The position numbers and the translations under genes are program-made. From positions 1 to 13,842 of the forward strand of contig JAUWHT010000032.1 of NCBI GenBank assembly GCA_030605745.1: a stretch of 13,842 bases of DNA, in the 5' to 3' direction. The stretch is from Pirellulales bacterium (GTDB lineage Bacteria; Planctomycetota; Planctomycetia; Pirellulales; Thermoguttaceae). This document shows, piece after piece, positions 6,498 to 13,794 of the stretch. The notes beneath the pieces are model-generated. The model searched no databases. It had not been told where the DNA came from and saw only the letters and a list, made by a program, of their open reading frames with translations. Numbering within the stretch: the first letter of the stretch is position 1; each line of letters opens with the position of its first letter.

Positions 6498-7216
6498 TTG
6501 GTTGGAGGAAACTGACAGCCGGGACACGGTCCCAGGTAATACGCATGTAAGAACCCGGCCAGACCGATTGCTTCACCCAGGGCGAACAGCGGCCAGTTAA
6601 ACGGATTGGGCCATCCGCCGGCCGAGACGTTGCGGAAATCCCAACAGAAGGCCACGATAATAATCAGTCCACCTCCGAGAAATGCCAGCCAGTGCAGCCG
6701 GCCGAAACGAATCGGCCTGCCGCGGGATTCCCGCCACAGGATCGCCACACCGGCGGCGATCAACTGTGCAGCGACCAGCACCGGCGCGATCACCGGACCC
6801 ACCCACGGCACCGGCAGCAGGAACAGAATATCCCAGGTCCAAAGCGACTCCGGCCAGCCGATCAGCAGCCGGAGGAACAGGTAGTAGCAGATGTCCCAGA
6901 CACCGAAGGCGATCATGAAGCCGGCCAGCCACTGGCGGAAGTTGGCGGCGACGGTCAGCCCAGCCGCGGCCAGCATCACCATGGTGGCGACCTCGCGGCC
7001 CAGTTCAGTCAACAAGACGCGCACGTACCGGCAGTCCGCGTTTTGGAAGCCCTCCTCTTGCATCAGCGGGAAGACCTCGTCGCTGGGCTGCCCGCCCAGT
7101 GCCTCCGGGCGTAGCGGCTCACAAATCGCGCGCAGGTACACGACCACGGCCGCCTCGACGTAGCCGAACCCCACGCCGAACAATATCAACGCGACCAGCA
7201 CACGAGTCAGTTTCAT
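6494..7216 (-). CDS. Polytopic membrane protein of unknown function (240 aa)
   Basis: I do not recognise a named family. The protein begins MKLTRVLVALILFGVGFGYV, an inner-membrane first helix. It has about six hydrophobic segments, with a loop after the first (residues about 30-70) that contains the only long hydrophilic stretch. Later helices carry aromatic motifs such as GVWDICYYLFLR and WTWDILFLLPVPWVGP. It ends with a CPGC pair (residues about 231-234), a possible metal- or redox-binding motif at the membrane edge. The start is ATG 7216, preceded by GGAAGA; the 74 upstream in-frame codons run antisense-like through the neighbouring repeat and gene. It lies 41 bp after the site-2 protease gene on the same strand. 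Confidence 0.75.
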   Translation of the reverse strand: MKLTRVLVALILFGVGFGYVEAAVVVYLRAICEPLRPEALGGQPSDEVFPLMQEEGFQNADCRYVRVLLTELGREVATMVMLAAAGLTVAANFRQWLAGFMIAFGVWDICYYLFLRLLIGWPESLWTWDILFLLPVPWVGPVIAPVLVAAQLIAAGVAILWRESRGRPIRFGRLHWLAFLGGGLIIIVAFCWDFRNVSAGGWPNPFNWPLFALGEAIGLAGFLHAYYLGPCPGCQFPPTN

Positions 7217-7232
7217 GAGGTCTTCCCGCCAC

Positions 7233-7259
7233 AAAGCCGCGACCGCTGGTCGCGGCTTT
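7233..7259. repeat. Palindromic repeat D, 12-bp stem with 3-nt loop
   Basis: AAAGCCGCGACC, then GCT, then GGTCGCGGCTTT is a perfect hairpin. It is a one-arm version of repeat A: the core CCGCGACCG-TGGTCGCG is shared. It occupies the gap between the site-2 protease and the next gene and includes part of the protease TAA stop (7258-7260). It could serve as a terminator-like stem, but no U-tract follows. Confidence 0.9.
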
Positions 7260-8190
7260 ATGAGCCGAGCAGGAACGGGGTGGGGGTAAAGCCGATGGGA
7301 ATGAAGGCCAGTGTTAGCCAGCCGAGGATTATCCGGCCGGGACCCAGGGGGACGTTGTCGTTGGCGGTAGGTGGATGGACGGGGCCCATTAGCATCAACA
7401 GCATCAGCATCAGTGTCCAGCCCCACAGGCCGTACCACACCACGGCCACCGCCGCCGCCAGAAGTAGCATCGACGCCACCTGATGTGCCTTCTCACGCAA
7501 CAGTCCGTACAAAACGTGCCCGCCGTCGAGTTGACCGATCGGCAGCAGGTTCAAGGCTGTGACCAGCAGTCCAACCCAACCGGCGAAGGCCATCGGGTGT
7601 AGCAGGATGTCTTTGCCGGGGGGCAGCGGTCCGAAGATATGGTGGGTAAGCAGTTTGAAGATCGGCGGCTCGCCCAACAGGAACGCGCCCCCGCCTTTTG
7701 GCAGCGTGACAACCTGTGACCAGTGCAACCCGACGACACAGAAGATCAGCGTGGGCACCAGGCCGGCCAGAGGTCCGGTGATGCCGATATCGAATAGGGC
7801 CTTGCGATCGCCCATGCGGGCCTGCATGGCGATCACCGCGCCGAAGGTGCCGATGGGCGAGATGGGCATTGGAATGAAGTACGGCAGCGAGGCGTAGACT
7901 CCGTATCGCCGGGCCTGTAGAAAATGCCCCGCCTCGTGGCAGATCAGGATCGTCATCAGCGGCAGTGCGAACATCAGGCCGTGGGCCAGCCCGGACCCGG
8001 CACTGCCGACCAACAGCGTGCTCAGGCACGTGGCGACGAACAGCAGGACGGGCAGTCCGATCCGCCGCCGGCGCGCAACCGGAACGCCATACATTGGGCG
8101 CTCCGGAACCAACTCGGCCAGGATGACCTCCGGCTGCGGCCCGGCGTTTTCGCCCATCTCTTGATTTTCGCTACGGTCGTAGTCGTTCAT
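7258..8190 (-). CDS. Site-2 protease family (M50) intramembrane metalloprotease (310 aa)
   Basis: The zinc-binding HEAGH is at residues 85-89 and the third ligand motif NLLPIGQLDGGH at 214-225, both in hydrophobic segments. Between them YFIPMPISPIGTFGAVI and the GDRKALFDIGITGPLAG segment are typical of the bacterial and EGY-like branch of S2P. There are about six to seven membrane segments and a hydrophilic N-terminus of about 45 residues. Such proteases cut membrane-anchored regulators inside the bilayer; the substrate here is unknown. I chose ATG 8190; a TTG at 8229 would add 13 residues and an ATG at 8157 would remove 11, and none has a good ribosome binding site. TAGAAT lies 11 nt before the ATG, which would give a very short leader. 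The stop codon lies in repeat D. Confidence 0.9.
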   Translation of the reverse strand: MNDYDRSENQEMGENAGPQPEVILAELVPERPMYGVPVARRRRIGLPVLLFVATCLSTLLVGSAGSGLAHGLMFALPLMTILICHEAGHFLQARRYGVYASLPYFIPMPISPIGTFGAVIAMQARMGDRKALFDIGITGPLAGLVPTLIFCVVGLHWSQVVTLPKGGGAFLLGEPPIFKLLTHHIFGPLPPGKDILLHPMAFAGWVGLLVTALNLLPIGQLDGGHVLYGLLREKAHQVASMLLLAAAVAVVWYGLWGWTLMLMLLMLMGPVHPPTANDNVPLGPGRIILGWLTLAFIPIGFTPTPFLLGS

Positions 8191-8246
8191 CTGTTCTTGG
8201 TATTCTAGCTTGTCAATTCCGTGCGGCAAGGTCGGGACCGCTGGGC

Positions 8247-8275
8247 TTGTTGCGTGGGAGGGATGATTGCATACT
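8247..8275 (+). promoter_or_regulatory. Weak candidate promoter for the permease gene
   Basis: TTGTTG (8247-8252) and CATACT (8270-8275) are separated by 17 nt. Transcription would begin at the edge of repeat E, putting the whole repeat in the 5' leader. The -35 matches only 3 of 6 bases. Confidence 0.25.
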
Positions 8276-8279
8276 GGGT

Positions 8280-8335
8280 GTTTAGCCGCCGCGTCTACGC
8301 GGCGCGCTTTCCCGGCGTGGACGCCGGGGCTAAAC
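8280..8335. repeat. GTTTAGCC...GGCTAAAC palindrome, copy E
   Basis: The 8-bp ends (8280-8287 and 8328-8335) pair. Inside are two hairpins, GCCGCG-tcta-CGCGGC and CCCGGCGT-gg-ACGCCGGG. It is nearly identical to copy F at 11751-11806. It lies 26 bp upstream of the permease ATG, between divergent genes. Confidence 0.9.
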
Positions 8336-8361
8336 TCGGCGGCACACTAGGAAATCGGCCC

Positions 8362-9798
8362 ATGCTCGACAGGTTCTTCAGGCTTTCCGAGCACAAGACG
8401 ACTGTGCGGACCGAGCTTTTGGCCGGGCTGACGACGTTTCTGACGATGGCCTACATCATCTTCGTCCAGCCGGCGGTGCTCTCGGGAAGCATGTTCGACA
8501 TGTCGACCGGGATGGATTTCGGGTCGGTGACCACGGCCACCTGCCTGGCGGCCGCACTGGCCACGCTGATCATGGGCCTGTACGCCCGGTACCCGATCGC
8601 CCAGGCGCCGGGCATGGGCGAGAATTTCTTTTTTGTGTTCTCCGTTTTGCCGGCGGCCGCGGTCGCGTTCGCCGTGCAGATCGAGGCCGGCTCGACCACG
8701 CCCTGGCAGATCGCACTGGGCGTGGTCTTCATTGCCGGTGTGCTGTTCCTGCTGCTCTCGCTGTTCGGTGTTCGGGAAATGCTGCTCGACGCGATCAGCC
8801 CCAGCATGCGCAACGGGATCGCCATCGGCATCGGCTTGTTCATCGCCTTCATCGGGCTGCAGAACACGGGCCTGGTGCTGAAGGATCCAGGAACCGGCGT
8901 GAAGCTCAACCCGCAGTTCGCCTCACCCGACCTGATTGTGTTTTTCTTCGGCCTGCTGGTTACCGCCGGCTTGCACGCCCGGCGTGTGCGCGGCTCGATC
9001 GTGTGGGGAATCCTGGCGGGAACGCTGCTGGCTGTGCTGTTGCGGCTCGCCGTACCGTACCTGCCAGAGGGAGTCGCGCAGTCGAAGCTGGTTGTCGACT
9101 CGATGCTGATGACCCGGTTCTCGTTTGCCGATAGCCTGATCTCGCAGCCGCCGTCGATGGCCCCGACACTGCTGAAGATGGACCTGATCGGCGCCCTGTC
9201 GTGGTCGATGGCGCCGTTCATCTTGATCTTCCTGTTCATGGACCTGTTCGACACGCTAGGGACGTTGATCGGCGTGAGTGAGCAGGCCGGGCTGGTCAAG
9301 GACAACCGGCTGCCGCGGGCCAACCGGGCGCTGATGTCCGACGCCGTGGGCACCGTGGCCGGGGCCGCCATGGGAACCAGCACGGTAACCAGCTTTATCG
9401 AGAGCGCCGCCGGCGTGGAACAGGGTGGCCGGACCGGACTGACGGCCGTTTGCACCGCCGTGTTGTTCCTGCTTGCGTTGTTCTTCTACCCGATCATCCG
9501 GATGGTCGGCAGCTATCCGCCGATCACCGCACCCGCGCTGGTCGTGGTCGGCTCGATGATGATGGCCAATGTCCTGAAGGTCCAGTGGTCGAACTACGCC
9601 GAGTCGATGCCCACCTTCCTGATCATCATCGGCATCCCCTTGACGTACTCGATTGCCGACGGCCTGGCGTTGGGATTTATCGCCTATCCGATCATCAAGC
9701 TTTTCGCCGGCCAGGGCCGGGAGGTGAAGTGGCTGATGTACGTGATGGCCGCCGTGCTGGTGGCCTACTTCCTGTTTGTCCGCATGGAAGTGGGGTAG
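8362..9798 (+). CDS. NCS2-family AzgA/PbuG-type purine permease (478 aa)
   Basis: This is a polytopic inner-membrane transporter for nucleobases (probably adenine, guanine or hypoxanthine with H+). MLDRFFRLSEHKTTVRTELL is the family N-terminus and is followed by AGLTTFLTMAYIIFVQP. APGMGENFF (82-90), MDLFDTLGTLIGVSEQAG (293-310) and GTSTVTSFIESAAGVEQGGR (from 338) are the hallmark substrate-site and gating motifs. The length suits the family (430-480 aa), with about 12-14 hydrophobic segments. I chose ATG 8362 because AGGAAA lies about 9 nt upstream; the 47 earlier in-frame codons from 8221 translate repeat E and match nothing. The gene stands alone on the plus strand and its 3' end meets a minus-strand ORF with no gap. 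Confidence 0.95.
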   Translation: MLDRFFRLSEHKTTVRTELLAGLTTFLTMAYIIFVQPAVLSGSMFDMSTGMDFGSVTTATCLAAALATLIMGLYARYPIAQAPGMGENFFFVFSVLPAAAVAFAVQIEAGSTTPWQIALGVVFIAGVLFLLLSLFGVREMLLDAISPSMRNGIAIGIGLFIAFIGLQNTGLVLKDPGTGVKLNPQFASPDLIVFFFGLLVTAGLHARRVRGSIVWGILAGTLLAVLLRLAVPYLPEGVAQSKLVVDSMLMTRFSFADSLISQPPSMAPTLLKMDLIGALSWSMAPFILIFLFMDLFDTLGTLIGVSEQAGLVKDNRLPRANRALMSDAVGTVAGAAMGTSTVTSFIESAAGVEQGGRTGLTAVCTAVLFLLALFFYPIIRMVGSYPPITAPALVVVGSMMMANVLKVQWSNYAESMPTFLIIIGIPLTYSIADGLALGFIAYPIIKLFAGQGREVKWLMYVMAAVLVAYFLFVRMEVG

Positions 9799-11592
9799 GG
9801 CTCGGCAGTCGTAGATGGAGACTATCCCGTTTGTGCCGGCAGCCAGGTCGTCGAACTGCTGCCTGAGGATGACAAAGTCCAATTGCTCTTCTTTGCACAG
9901 GTCGATCAGATTCTGTCTGGTCGGTACCGGCTCGTGCATGTCAGTTCGGTAAAAGCGGAGGAACCAGTTGCGAGCCCAGCCGGACTGGAGGTGTTCTCGC
10001 ATCCTGTCGACCTCGAATGGCCGGACCAGCATGGCCCTGCGCTGGCCTTCAATTGCGGTCTGCCGACTGTAGACGATGCCCGCAAGCTGAATCTCGCAGT
10101 AGAAGGAGTTGGCCGGGAGGTCGAACCAGACGTGGTTCTCATCGGTTGGCCAGTAAACCACGGGCGCGCGATCTCGATCTTGCCAGTGTTCGTGCAGGAA
10201 TCGGCGGACAAAGTTCATCTCGGCATAATCTCTCTCGAAGGCGCCCCGGAAGCCCGGATCGTTCTGGATGAAGAACGTTGCCGTGCTCGCGCCGATCCAG
10301 ACGGCCGCGGCCAGGAGGCACCTTTTCCGAGTGTCCTTGGTCGCCAGCCAGAGGCAGACGATAAAGAGAATCGCTGCTGTCACCATGATGAGTGCGTCGC
10401 ATTGCTTGGGAATCAACCAAAGCAGCGCGAAAAAGCCGGTTAGTCCCAACTCCGGGAAGACAAAAGCGGTCATTAGCAATACCAATACGGCAATTGCTAT
10501 CAAGCGTGCCGCCACGCCGGGTCGCCACCAGCGTGCGTAACCGGCCGACCCCAAGCGAGCCGCAGAAATACTGTCCTCCCAGAGCCGAAACGCCGTCAGC
10601 ACTCCCAGCGGAACGGCCAGAAATTGCAGCAGCCACAGCCCTCGGTAAGGATTCCCCTGCAAAAGGAAGGCGTACGGATATGTTTCACCCAGGCACGAGC
10701 CCGCCACACATGCCAATGCCAGCAGGATTACAAGATGGATAACTATAGCCGCCTCGCGATTGAGATACCTGGAGGCCACAACCAATAGGCCTAACGAAAA
10801 CGCGATCTGATACCAGTCGAGCGGGAACCAGGCCGCAGGGCAGCAGAAGGGGCTCCTCTGCCGCACAATGTTGTGCCACTCCGGATCCATGTATCCGAAC
10901 AGAAGGATTCCCAGCGGTTCGTACAGCAGCACGGCGGCAGCCGCCAATACGGCCGCGAAACCGATCGACAACACGGCCTTCAGGGACAACTTGGCCATGC
11001 CAGTGTAGGCGACCGCCACCAGCAGCCCCCCGACCGCCATAAGCGGATGCACCGCCATTGCCAGCAGCATCAGCATCAAGGCACGGACGAAACGGCGGCG
11101 CAGCAATTGTTCGAGTCCCAAAAGTGTCAGCGCGACCGCCGGTAGTCTCGCGGTCAGGAACGCTTCCTGGACGTGAAGAATGTCCCACCCGCCATAAGGC
11201 ACGGTGGTTACCGCCAGCAGGATCAGCGTCACGTTGCCTGCCAACCGGTTCGGTACCAGGCAGCGCACCAGGCGCATTTCGGCGAAGATCAACAGCGCCG
11301 TGCTGGCAACGTAAACCAGGAAGAACGACCATTCTAAGCCCACCGCCGATGCCAGAGGGGCCATGAGGGTCGAGAACACCGAATAGTTGTCCTGGGAGCC
11401 GTAGGAGAAGAAAAGGTCCCGGTCAAAAAATCCCGGGTTCACCCGGTTCATCACCTGAAGCGCGTACAGCTTGGCGTCGTGTTTAATGCCCGCATACGGC
11501 CAGACCAAGGCTCGAAGGGCATTTAGGACCAGAAAGAAGCACAACTCTCGCTGGGAGATGTGGTGGAAACAGTTTCTCAGTCGGTTGAACAC
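9256..11592 (-). CDS. Large multi-TM protein of unknown function, 3' end runs antisense into the permease
   Basis: Residues 1 to about 420 contain roughly 12 hydrophobic segments. Motifs include LRALVWPYAGIKHDAKLYAL and PGFFDRDLFFSYGSQDNYS near the N-terminus and a GGWDILHVQEAFLTARL loop. Residues about 420-598 form a soluble domain (PVVYWPTDENHVWFDLPANS, QLDFVILRQQFDDL, ending SIYDCRAL). The layout is reminiscent of GT-C-like membrane proteins, but I cannot name the family. From residue 599 the frame is the exact antisense of the last 181 permease codons and gives His/Gln/Gly-rich low-complexity peptide, so the native stop is missing and the real protein probably ended near residue 600. The start is GTG 11592, without a clear ribosome binding site; an in-frame TAA inside repeat G lies 6 codons upstream. 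Confidence 0.7.
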   Translation of the reverse strand: MFNRLRNCFHHISQRELCFFLVLNALRALVWPYAGIKHDAKLYALQVMNRVNPGFFDRDLFFSYGSQDNYSVFSTLMAPLASAVGLEWSFFLVYVASTALLIFAEMRLVRCLVPNRLAGNVTLILLAVTTVPYGGWDILHVQEAFLTARLPAVALTLLGLEQLLRRRFVRALMLMLLAMAVHPLMAVGGLLVAVAYTGMAKLSLKAVLSIGFAAVLAAAAVLLYEPLGILLFGYMDPEWHNIVRQRSPFCCPAAWFPLDWYQIAFSLGLLVVASRYLNREAAIVIHLVILLALACVAGSCLGETYPYAFLLQGNPYRGLWLLQFLAVPLGVLTAFRLWEDSISAARLGSAGYARWWRPGVAARLIAIAVLVLLMTAFVFPELGLTGFFALLWLIPKQCDALIMVTAAILFIVCLWLATKDTRKRCLLAAAVWIGASTATFFIQNDPGFRGAFERDYAEMNFVRRFLHEHWQDRDRAPVVYWPTDENHVWFDLPANSFYCEIQLAGIVYSRQTAIEGQRRAMLVRPFEVDRMREHLQSGWARNWFLRFYRTDMHEPVPTRQNLIDLCKEEQLDFVILRQQFDDLAAGTNGIVSIYDCRALPHFHADKQEVGHQHGGHHVHQPLHLPALAGEKLDDRIGDKSQRQAVGNRVRQGDADDDQEGGHRLGVVRPLDLQDIGHHHRADHDQRGCGDRRIAADHPDDRVEEQRKQEQHGGANGRQSGPATLFHAGGALDKAGYRAGSHGGPGHGAHGVGHQRPVGPRQPVVLDQPGLLTHADQRP

Positions 11593-11608
11593 GTTATATG
11601 CACAAGTC

Positions 11609-11693
11609 GTTTAGCCGCCGGGCTTGCCCGGCGCGCTGGCGTTAGAGCGAACTGGCCGTAAAACAGCGCGCCGGGCAAGCCCGGCGGCTAAAC
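11609..11693. repeat. GTTTAGCC...GGCTAAAC palindrome, long copy G
   Basis: The 30-bp arms 11609-11638 and 11664-11693 are perfectly complementary around a 25-bp spacer. Each arm contains its own hairpin GCCGGGC-tt-GCCCGGC. The ends match copies E and F. It begins 17 bp from the GTG start of the minus-strand membrane protein and provides the in-frame stop upstream of it. It is the intact partner of copy H. Confidence 0.95.
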
Positions 11694-11750
11694 AGCTCGC
11701 TGAGGCAGTTGAGGCAGCAGTGGCCTTATAGAAGGATAGATTACAGAAAC

Positions 11751-11806
11751 GTTTAGCCGCCGCGTCCACGCGGCGTGATTTCCCGGCGTGGACGCCGGGG
11801 CTAAAC
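11751..11806. repeat. GTTTAGCC...GGCTAAAC palindrome, copy F
   Basis: The ends 11751-11758 and 11799-11806 pair. The inner hairpins are GCCGCG-tcca-CGCGGC and CCCGGCGT-gg-ACGCCGGG. The two inner segments GCGTCCACGC and GCGTGGACGC are also complementary to each other, so the 56-bp element can fold either as two hairpins or as one long stem. Confidence 0.9.
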
Positions 11807-11969
11807 GGCAGGTCTCACCTTGTCGGCGGGACGGCAATGATTTTGACGGTTATACTGCTCCCAGCCGAACAGACGTCGGACAAGTCCCTGAGAACCGCCG
11901 CCCAAGCTGCTACATGCCGGGCATCCGTAGGTTAGAGTTGGTCTGGGCGTGCGCATTGACGTGAAGAGA

Positions 11970-12041
11970 ATAGCCCCGCCCGGCAGGGCGGGGTTGAAAA
12001 CGTCGAGAATGATGGAACCCCGCCCTTCCGGGCGGGGCTAT
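11970..12041. repeat. Palindromic repeat I, 26-bp inverted repeat
   Basis: The arms 11970-11995 and 12016-12041 are complementary at 25 of 26 positions around a 20-bp spacer. Each arm is itself a hairpin built from CCCCGCC and GGGCGGGG. The plan is the same as repeats A and G but the sequence is different. It lies 59 bp upstream of the oxidoreductase ATG and would form in its leader if transcription begins upstream. Confidence 0.95.
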
Positions 12042-12100
12042 GGCCGAATGCAAAACGGGGAGTTGTTCGTGGACAACACCCAAGCAACAGGGAGAGCAAA

Positions 12101-13654
12101 ATGAGTCGGGAAACTGTAGTGGTGATCGGTGCGGGGCCGGCCGGACTGACAGCCGCCCACCAATTGCTGGAACGCACCGACATGCGGCCGATCGTGCTCG
12201 AACAAAGCGCGTACATGGGCGGGCTGGCACGGACGGTCAACTACAAGGGCAACCGCATGGACATCGGCGGGCACCGGTTCTTCTCCAAATCGGACCGGGT
12301 CACACAATGGTGGTTGCAGCGGATGCCGCTACAGGACATCAACGGCCATGACTCAGACCAAACCGACCGCGTGATGTTGCTTCGATCACGGCGGTCCCGC
12401 ATCTATTACCAGCGGAAGTTCTTCGATTACCCGATCGGCCTGAGCCTGGACACAGTGCACAAGCTGGGCTTGCTGCGGATGGTCAGGATCGGTGCGAGTT
12501 ACGCCCGCAGCATGATCTTCCCGATCCGCAACGCGACGACTTTGGAGGAGTTCTTCATCAACCGTTTCGGCCGGGAGTTGTACCGCTCGTTTTTCGAGTC
12601 GTACACCGAGAAGGTCTGGGGGATACCCTGCTCGCAGCTTAGTGCCCAGTGGGGCGCCCAGCGGATAAAGGGCCTGTCGATCAGCCGGGCGCTGCTGCAT
12701 GCACTGAAAAGACCCTTTACGCCGCGCGACGTGGCACAAAAGGGTACCGAAACCTCGCTGATCGAGCAGTTCATGTATCCGAAGTACGGGCCAGGCCAGA
12801 TGTGGGAGCAAGTGGCCGACGAAGTACGCGAGATGGGTGGGCAGATTCTGACAGACATGGAAGTCCGGCGCGTCGACGTGGCAGGCAATCGCATTACTGC
12901 CGTGGAAGCGGTGGACGTGAAGACCGGACAATCGAAGCGTTTCGAGGCCGACCATTTCCTCTCCACCATGCCGGTCCAACAGTTGGTCCGATCGCTCACG
13001 GTCGACCCGCCCGAGCAGGTACGCCGGATCAACGAGGGGTTGATGTACCGCGACTTCATCACGGTCGGGCTGCTGCTAAGCGAGTTGAAGGTGAAGGAGC
13101 AGACCGAACAAGGCTCGAAGCTGATCCGTGACAACTGGATTTACATTCAAGAGTCGGACGTAGCCGTGGGCCGGCTGCAAATCTTCAACAACTGGAGCCC
13201 ATACCTGGTGGCCGATCGGTCGAAGGTCTGGATCGGAATGGAGTACTTCTGCAACGAGCACGACGACCTGTGGATCAAGAGCGATCAGGAGATTGTTGCC
13301 TTGGCGGCCGAGGAGTTGGCGAAGATCGGCATCATCGAGCCCGGCGCGGTGCTCGACGGCACAGTGATCAGGGTGCCCAAGACCTACCCCGCATACTTCG
13401 GCACCTACGACCGGTTCGCAGAACTACAATCCTGGCTCGACCGGTTCGAGAACTTCTTCCTCATCGGCCGCAACGGCATGCACCGCTACAACAACATGGA
13501 CCACTCGATGCTGACGGCCATGGTGGCGGTGGACAATATCCTCCAGGGACGAACGGACAAGTCCAACATCTGGGCAGTCAACACCGAGCAAGAGTACCAC
13601 GAGGCCAAGGAAGACCGGCTGGTGCAACAGCGAGAGTTGGCAACTTCAGTTTAG
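12101..13654 (+). CDS. NAD(P)/FAD-dependent oxidoreductase, UDP-galactopyranose mutase / amine-oxidase type (517 aa)
   Basis: The N-terminal Rossmann fold VVVIGAGPAGLTAAHQLLE (GxGxxG at 10-15) is followed by the substrate-side GGLARTVNYKGNRMDIGGHR (GGH at 56-58), typical of UDP-galactopyranose-mutase-like and protoporphyrinogen-oxidase-like flavoproteins. ESYTEKVWGIPCSQLSAQWG in the middle and FFLIGRNGMHRYNNMDHS near 458-469 are conserved, the latter being the C-terminal FAD contact. By family it would use reduced or oxidised FAD on a sugar-nucleotide or lipid/terpenoid-like substrate; which one cannot be read from the sequence. The start ATG is supported by GGGAGAG about 5 nt upstream. The stop TAG (13652-13654) is inside repeat H, so the last codons are set by the repeat. 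The gene is alone on its strand here. Confidence 0.9.
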   Translation: MSRETVVVIGAGPAGLTAAHQLLERTDMRPIVLEQSAYMGGLARTVNYKGNRMDIGGHRFFSKSDRVTQWWLQRMPLQDINGHDSDQTDRVMLLRSRRSRIYYQRKFFDYPIGLSLDTVHKLGLLRMVRIGASYARSMIFPIRNATTLEEFFINRFGRELYRSFFESYTEKVWGIPCSQLSAQWGAQRIKGLSISRALLHALKRPFTPRDVAQKGTETSLIEQFMYPKYGPGQMWEQVADEVREMGGQILTDMEVRRVDVAGNRITAVEAVDVKTGQSKRFEADHFLSTMPVQQLVRSLTVDPPEQVRRINEGLMYRDFITVGLLLSELKVKEQTEQGSKLIRDNWIYIQESDVAVGRLQIFNNWSPYLVADRSKVWIGMEYFCNEHDDLWIKSDQEIVALAAEELAKIGIIEPGAVLDGTVIRVPKTYPAYFGTYDRFAELQSWLDRFENFFLIGRNGMHRYNNMDHSMLTAMVAVDNILQGRTDKSNIWAVNTEQEYHEAKEDRLVQQRELATSV

Positions 13655-13723
13655 CCGCCGGGCTTGCCCGGCGCGTTGGCGCTGGAGTGAATTGGCCACC
13701 AAACAACGCGCCGGGCAAGCCCG
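13649..13723. repeat. GTTTAGCC-family palindrome, 3'-truncated copy H
   Basis: This copy matches G: the left arm starts GTTTAGCC at 13649, and 20 bp (13659-13678) pair perfectly with 13704-13723 around a 25-bp spacer. The last 10 bp of the right arm (GCGGCTAAAC in G) are replaced by unrelated sequence. The spacer is 18 of 25 identical to that of G, and six of the seven differences are transitions. The element supplies the stop codon of the oxidoreductase. Confidence 0.9.
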
Positions 13724-13794
13724 ATTTTCCGCAGGTTGTTTTTTCTGCTAAGACGATGGCAGTTGGGAACTGGGCGGCCGGGGCGAAAAAAAGG

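Larger units (their letters stand above)
11593..12100. other. 508-bp intergenic region between divergent genes
   Basis: Besides repeats G, F and I, I see no gene here. The unexplained parts are 11694-11750 and 11807-11969. TATACT at 11851-11856 resembles a -10 box but has no -35 partner at the right distance. TTGACG occurs at 11843 and 11956 without a -10 at 17 nt. The promoters of both flanking genes should be in this region, but I cannot place them. Confidence 0.6.

Noticed and set aside
7217..7438. 74-codon N-terminal extension of the membrane protein at 6494-7216
   Set aside because: It crosses repeat D and the end of the site-2 protease gene; the peptide is Pro/Arg-rich and non-family-like.
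8221..8361. 47-codon N-terminal extension of the permease
   Set aside because: It translates repeat E and has no family similarity; ATG 8362 has a proper ribosome binding site.
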